From: Mesorhizobium sp.
GTDB taxonomy: Bacteria > Pseudomonadota > Alphaproteobacteria > Rhizobiales > Rhizobiaceae
DNA length: 64,000 bases
Direction of reading: 5' to 3'
Assembly: GCA_004017535.1 (NCBI GenBank)
Contig: SAJS01000004.1
Location: 186,001 to 250,000 of the forward strand
Positions 60,231 through 64,000 of this stretch are shown here, one piece after another. The notes under the pieces are model-generated. The model worked only from the letters and a program-made list of their open reading frames with translations. It was not told the origin of the DNA and did not search any database. A program made the position numbers and the translations under genes. Positions within the stretch are counted from its first letter, which is position 1. The number at the start of each line of letters is the position of its first letter.

Positions 60231-61787
60231 TCAGTGGCCGGTCTCGCCGACCGCCTGTTCGGCCGCCTTGATCGCCGCCTGGCGCGCCGCGATGATGTCG
60301 CCCAGCGGCGGACCCTGGAAGCGGTTACGCTCGAAAGCGAACCAGACGATCGCCGTCAGGATGAAGAAGCCGACGGTGATGTAGAGCGCCCAGTCGTTCG
60401 GCGGCTGGATGCCGATGACGAAGATCAGGATCATCGACACGATCGACAGGAAGGCGAACAGCATGAAGACGCCGCGCCCCATGTTCCACGGCCCCATCTT
60501 GTCCCACTTCGGCGTTCCCCAGGCCATCATGCCGAGCACGATAGGCACGATGAAGGAGAGGAACAGGAAGATGACGGTGCAGGACACCACGATGGTGTAG
60601 GCCGAGGTGCCGGCGACCGAAACCACCGACGAGCCCCATACGAACAGCACCGACAGGATCGAGGCCGTCCAGATCGCGGCCACCGGCGTGCGGTAGGTCG
60701 GGCTGACCTTGGAAAGCGCCGATGAACCGGGCAGGCCGCCGTCACGCGAGAAGGCGAAGATCATGCGCGAGGCCGAGGTGACGGTGGCGAGCCCACACAG
60801 GAGCTGCGCCAGGAACACGACGAGGTAGACGAACTCCTTGATGCCGGGGCTGACGCGCTGGTCGAAAGCCCAGAAGAACACGTTCCAGCCCTGCTTGGCG
60901 GCGTCATCCATGTTCGGGATCATCAACACGAAGGCGGCCAAGAACAGGTAGCCGAACAGCGCCGACCAGATGACCGACATGACCATCGCGCGCGGCACGG
61001 AAGAAGCCGCCTTGATGGTCTCTTCCGAGGTATGGGCGGAAGCGTCATAGCCGGTGATCGTGTAGATCGGCAGCAGCAGGCCGAGCGCGAAAACCCAGGC
61101 ATTCGACACCTGCGGCCAGACACCGCCGCCGGCGTCACCCGAGTAGTTGTGGAAGGTGAAGAGACGGCTGAAATCCCACGTCTCGGCGGAGATCAGGCAG
61201 ACGATGGCAATCAGGATCGAGCCGAAGAAGATGAGGTAGCCCGAGAAGTCGGTCAGTTTCGCCGTCAGCTTGATGCCGAGGTGGTTGATCAGCGCTTGGG
61301 CGCCGGTGATGATGACCAGGAAGATCATCTGGTTGGTCAGCGTGCCCTCGATCCCGAGCGCCGGTCCGAAAGCACCGAGGAAGAACGTCCAGGTGCCGAC
61401 ATTGATGGCGCCGAGCACGGTGATCAGGCCGAGCAGATTGAGCCAGGCCGTCACCCAGCCGGTGCCGCGATTGCCCAGGATCGAACCCCAGTGATAGAGG
61501 CCGCCGGCCGTCGGATAGGCCGAGCTGATCTGCGACATGGCGACGGCAAAGGTGAGTGAGATGAAGCAGCCGACGAGCCAGCCGATGCCGACGCCGATGC
61601 CGCCGGCGCCCGAGGTCGCCTGCGCCAGCGAGTTGATGCCGCCGGACAGGATGCAGATGATCGAGAAGGAAACCGCGAAATTCGAAAAGCGGCTGAGCCG
61701 CCGCTCCAGTTCTTGGGCATAGCCCATGCTGTGAAGGACCTGAATATCCTTCGCCTTATCGACTTCGGTATAGTCGTCTGCTGCCAT
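60231..61787 (-). CDS. APC-superfamily amino acid/amine permease (GABA/ethanolamine-type)
   Basis: A 518-residue inner-membrane transporter with about 12 helices. The opening FSNFAVSFSIICILSGGINS is characteristic of the amino acid/choline family. SQISSAYPTAGGLYHWGSIL, then GYDASAHTSEETIKAASSVPRAM and ASRMIFAFSRDGGLPGS are family landmarks. The C-terminal 25 residues are cytoplasmic. Relatives carry GABA, ethanolamine or choline. The gene begins 21 bp after the amidohydrolase-like gene and belongs with it. A separate ABC importer in the same cluster suggests that the substrate has a high- and a low-affinity route. Confidence 0.92.
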   Translation of the reverse strand: MAADDYTEVDKAKDIQVLHSMGYAQELERRLSRFSNFAVSFSIICILSGGINSLAQATSGAGGIGVGIGWLVGCFISLTFAVAMSQISSAYPTAGGLYHWGSILGNRGTGWVTAWLNLLGLITVLGAINVGTWTFFLGAFGPALGIEGTLTNQMIFLVIITGAQALINHLGIKLTAKLTDFSGYLIFFGSILIAIVCLISAETWDFSRLFTFHNYSGDAGGGVWPQVSNAWVFALGLLLPIYTITGYDASAHTSEETIKAASSVPRAMVMSVIWSALFGYLFLAAFVLMIPNMDDAAKQGWNVFFWAFDQRVSPGIKEFVYLVVFLAQLLCGLATVTSASRMIFAFSRDGGLPGSSALSKVSPTYRTPVAAIWTASILSVLFVWGSSVVSVAGTSAYTIVVSCTVIFLFLSFIVPIVLGMMAWGTPKWDKMGPWNMGRGVFMLFAFLSIVSMILIFVIGIQPPNDWALYITVGFFILTAIVWFAFERNRFQGPPLGDIIAARQAAIKAAEQAVGETGH

Positions 61788-61808
61788 TTGGAAGTCCCCT
61801 GTTGGTTC

Positions 61809-62627
61809 TTAGCTGGCCGATTGTACTGACTTACCCATTGCGCGTTGTCGGGAGCCCCTGGCCTCCTCGGGCTCCAGATTCGAAAATATGCCCGTGAGCA
61901 GATCCGCCCATTTCCGCTGCCCGGTCTCGCCGGCGATTTCGTCGTTGCGGATTTCGATCATCGCGCAGGCAAGGCCGCGCGGGCGCGCATGCCGCTCCAG
62001 CGTGAAGTAGACGCGGTCGGTCGGCGAATAAGGTTCGTTGATGCCGACGGTGACGCCCGAGAGCCGCCGCAGCGCCGCCACCAGGGGCGTCGCCAGGCGC
62101 CGGTCGTCATCATGGATGATGCCGATATGCCAGGGCCGGCTCTTGCCCTTGTAGACCGGCGTGAAGGAATGCACCGAGACCAGCCGCGTCTCCTGCCCAC
62201 GCGCCAGCCGCCGGTCGACGATCTGGGAGATGGCGTCATGAAACGGACGCCAGGCAAGGTCGATCCGCGCGGCGCGCTGCTTCTCGGAAAGACCGGCATT
62301 GCCGGGAATGACTGTGGTCTCGCTGACCGGCGGCACGAGGTCGGGCGCGTCGAGCGGCCGGTTGCAGTCGATGACGAGACGCGACACACGGGTCTCAACC
62401 AGGGTGGCGTCAAGCGCCTCGGCCATGCGGCTGGCAACAGGCAGCGCGCCCGGATCCCATGCGATGTGGCGCGAAAGGTCTTCGGCCGGCAAGCCGAGCG
62501 TTCCGAATTCGGCGGGCAGGAAGTTCGAGGCGTGGTCGCAGGTGAAGACGAAGGGGCTCAAGCCGCCAGGGTTGGTCACCCTTACGGTCTCCGACGGTGC
62601 AAGGCTGGCGGGCCGTGCTTTCTCCAT
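61809..62627 (-). CDS. N-formylglutamate amidohydrolase family protein (paralogue 2, amine cluster)
   Basis: A 272-residue predicted zinc amidohydrolase. The blocks are PFVFTCDHASNFLPAEFG, LSRHIAWDPGA, VSRLVIDCNRPLDAPDLVPP, VSVHSFTPVYKGKSRPWHIG and MIEIRNDEIAGETGQRKWAD. It differs from paralogue 1 in length and in its N-terminal zinc-site wording (DHASNFLP rather than PHSGRHYP), so it is probably a distinct subfamily. As the promoter-proximal gene of the amine cluster, it is a good candidate to split gamma-glutamyl or N-acyl amide bonds of intermediates. This is inference from context. It is divergent from an RpiR regulator. Confidence 0.86.
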   Translation of the reverse strand: MEKARPASLAPSETVRVTNPGGLSPFVFTCDHASNFLPAEFGTLGLPAEDLSRHIAWDPGALPVASRMAEALDATLVETRVSRLVIDCNRPLDAPDLVPPVSETTVIPGNAGLSEKQRAARIDLAWRPFHDAISQIVDRRLARGQETRLVSVHSFTPVYKGKSRPWHIGIIHDDDRRLATPLVAALRRLSGVTVGINEPYSPTDRVYFTLERHARPRGLACAMIEIRNDEIAGETGQRKWADLLTGIFSNLEPEEARGSRQRAMGKSVQSAS

Positions 62628-62773
62628 ACTGCCGTCCCCTGGGGAGCGCTGTATCTTATGTTACGTATTTTGCCTCATTGCGTCCCGGTGAATGATTTCA
62701 TACAGTTTAAACGGCTTTGTCAAACGCGAATTCGGGAAAACGGCGGGGGCGGGTCAACGGATGGGGGAAAACG

Positions 62774-63598
62774 ATGATTTCCAGCATTGCCGAACTGATC
62801 TCCGACCGCATCGGCGCGATGCCGGCCGGCGAGCGCCGCGCCGCCCAGACACTGATTGCCAACTATCCTTTGACCGGGCTGAAGACGGTCGCCGAATTCT
62901 CGGCCGCGGCGGGCGTGTCCTCGCCGACTATCCTGCGTTTCGTCGCCAGGCTGGGTTTCCAGAACTACCCCGAATTCCAGTCGGCGCTGCAGGATGAGCT
63001 GGCGGCGCAATTGCAGTCGCCCGCTTCGCGCACGCTCGATCCAGGCTCGGCCGGCGGCGCCGTCTCGCCGATGCTGGAGGCAACGCTCGACAATTTGCGC
63101 GAGACCTTCCGACACCTCACCGACAAACAGTTGGCCGACATCGCGGCGCGGCTTGCCGAGCGGCGCGGCAAGACCTTCCTCATCGGCGGCCGCTTCACCG
63201 ATCCGCTGGCGCGCTACATGGCCGCCCATCTCGCCATCATCCAGCCGGATGTCTATCACCTCGCAGGCCAGGAGAGCATCTGGCGCGACCGCCTGATCGA
63301 CATGGGCAAGCGTGACGTGCTGGTGATCTTCGACATCCGCCGCTACCAGGAAAGCCTCGTCCGCTTCGCCGAGAAAGCGCATCACCGCGGCGTGCAGATC
63401 ATCCTCTTTACCGACCAATGGCTGTCGCCGATCGCCCGCTTCGCTCGCCATGTGATCGCCGGACGCACTGCCGTGCCTTCGGCCTGGGATTCGTCCGCCG
63501 CTCTCTTCGTCGTCGCCGAAACCCTGATCGGCGCCGTGACGAGGCAATTGGAAGCCGCCGGCGCCAAGCGCATCCGCGATCTCGAAAGCTTGCGCTGA
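62774..63598 (+). CDS. RpiR-family transcriptional regulator
   Basis: A 274-residue regulator with an N-terminal helix-turn-helix of the RpiR type (FSAAAGVSSPTILRFVARLGF) and a C-terminal SIS domain (GKTFLIGGRFTDPLARYMAAHL). In many members SIS binds a sugar phosphate; members in amine clusters exist too. MISSIAELISDRIG at 62774 is chosen, with GGGGGAAA upstream; a Met at 62717 would add a basic leader. It stands divergent from the amidohydrolase-like gene, 146 bp apart, and is the likely regulator of the amine cluster. Its effector is not evident. Confidence 0.9.
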   Translation: MISSIAELISDRIGAMPAGERRAAQTLIANYPLTGLKTVAEFSAAAGVSSPTILRFVARLGFQNYPEFQSALQDELAAQLQSPASRTLDPGSAGGAVSPMLEATLDNLRETFRHLTDKQLADIAARLAERRGKTFLIGGRFTDPLARYMAAHLAIIQPDVYHLAGQESIWRDRLIDMGKRDVLVIFDIRRYQESLVRFAEKAHHRGVQIILFTDQWLSPIARFARHVIAGRTAVPSAWDSSAALFVVAETLIGAVTRQLEAAGAKRIRDLESLR

Positions 63599-63778
63599 GA
63601 TCTTCGGCCTTCGCGGAAATACCGTAGGGATCAGGCCGAGACGGCAGTCCGGTTTCTCGATTATCTCGACATCACCGGGCTCGCTGACGGGAACTCCCTG
63701 CGCCACCTTTGCGCCGTCGTTTCCGGCATGAGCAGATCATGGATTAGGTCCTGACATCCAGCCGGCCGGGCGAAATCC

Positions 63779-64000
63779 TTACAGACGCCCCTCGATCGAC
63801 CAGCGCGCTGCCAGGAAATTCAGCACGGCCGCGACCACGACGCCGATGATCTTGGCTGGCCACACGCCGATGGCCCCTGCCAGTGCCGCGATGGAGAGAC
63901 TGGAAACACCTAGCGAAATCAGTGCGCCCAGCGAGACGAAGCGCAGAAAGGAATGGTGAAGCTGGATGTCCGGGTCCCGCTCGAACGACCAGAAGCGGTT
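63779..64000 (-). CDS. GtrA-family membrane protein, 5' end outside the window
   Basis: The minus strand is open from base 64000 to a stop at 63779, giving 73 residues from NRFWSFERDPDIQLHHSFLR to RWSIEGRL. NRFWSFE and two hydrophobic helices (FVSLGALISLGVSSLSIAAL and IIGVVVAAVLNFLAARWS) fit the second half of GtrA-like proteins, small four-helix proteins that move or flip polyprenol-linked sugars. About half of the protein is visible. The 180 bp between this and the RpiR gene contain no recognised gene; an open stretch of about 40 codons at 63630-63749 on the plus strand has no clear start. Confidence 0.82.
   Translation of the reverse strand, partial: NRFWSFERDPDIQLHHSFLRFVSLGALISLGVSSLSIAALAGAIGVWPAKIIGVVVAAVLNFLAARWSIEGRL

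Overview
The window looks like chromosomal DNA of a GC-rich alphaproteobacterium of the order Hyphomicrobiales, most like Mesorhizobium or a close relative. The clues are a Brucella-type Omp10 lipoprotein, homospermidine synthase, the cell-cycle response regulator CpdR, an IbpA-type small heat-shock gene behind a ROSE-like RNA thermometer, alphaproteobacterial GltB/GltD, and several rhizobial-style palindromic intergenic repeats. This assignment rests on recognition of families, not on a search.

Layout. 1-7083: end of homospermidine synthase, Omp10, a LysM-tailed periplasmic 5'-nucleotidase, ferrochelatase, and an SPFH/NfeD membrane pair. 7090-13771: envelope genes (arabinose-5-phosphate isomerase, a large beta-barrel protein, GalU, a lytic transglycosylase, and an SGNH-fold protein lacking two catalytic residues). 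13927-20309: glutamate synthase gltB-gltD. 20799-26797: threonine aldolase, Hsp20, lipase, histidinol-phosphatase, N-formylglutamate amidohydrolase, cpdR and tRNA-Val(GAC). 26851-30494: a more accessory stretch with a broken DUF1330 gene, an SDR without its catalytic Ser and Tyr, a fucosyltransferase-like glycosyltransferase and GDP-L-fucose synthase.

30711-46810 is a large catabolic locus. A LacI regulator sits between two near-identical operators and is divergent from a DUF993 aldolase-like gene. It heads a tightly packed run: Gfo/Idh dehydrogenase, fused CoA-transferase, enoyl-CoA hydratase-type crotonase, aldehyde dehydrogenase, a complete sugar-type ABC importer, two GMC flavoprotein dehydrogenases with an SDR between them, and a Dabb protein. 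The mix of sugar import and oxidation with CoA chemistry does not match a pathway I can name.

46904-51678 holds transporters (MFS, EamA, CPA1 antiporter) and a frameshifted EEP-family nuclease/phosphatase. 51804-63598 is a second catabolic locus: an ABC importer of the polyamine/aminophosphonate type, Fe-dependent alcohol dehydrogenase, aldehyde dehydrogenase, a PuuA/GlnA4-like glutamine synthetase homologue, an APC permease and an N-formylglutamate amidohydrolase-like protein, with a divergent RpiR regulator. Together these read as an amine or amino-alcohol pathway running through gamma-glutamylated intermediates. A truncated GtrA-family gene closes the window.

At least six copies of one dispersed palindromic repeat family and two other palindromic elements lie between genes. 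One copy begins inside a stop codon and ends at the base before the next start codon. No CRISPR array, rRNA, insertion sequence or prophage was seen.
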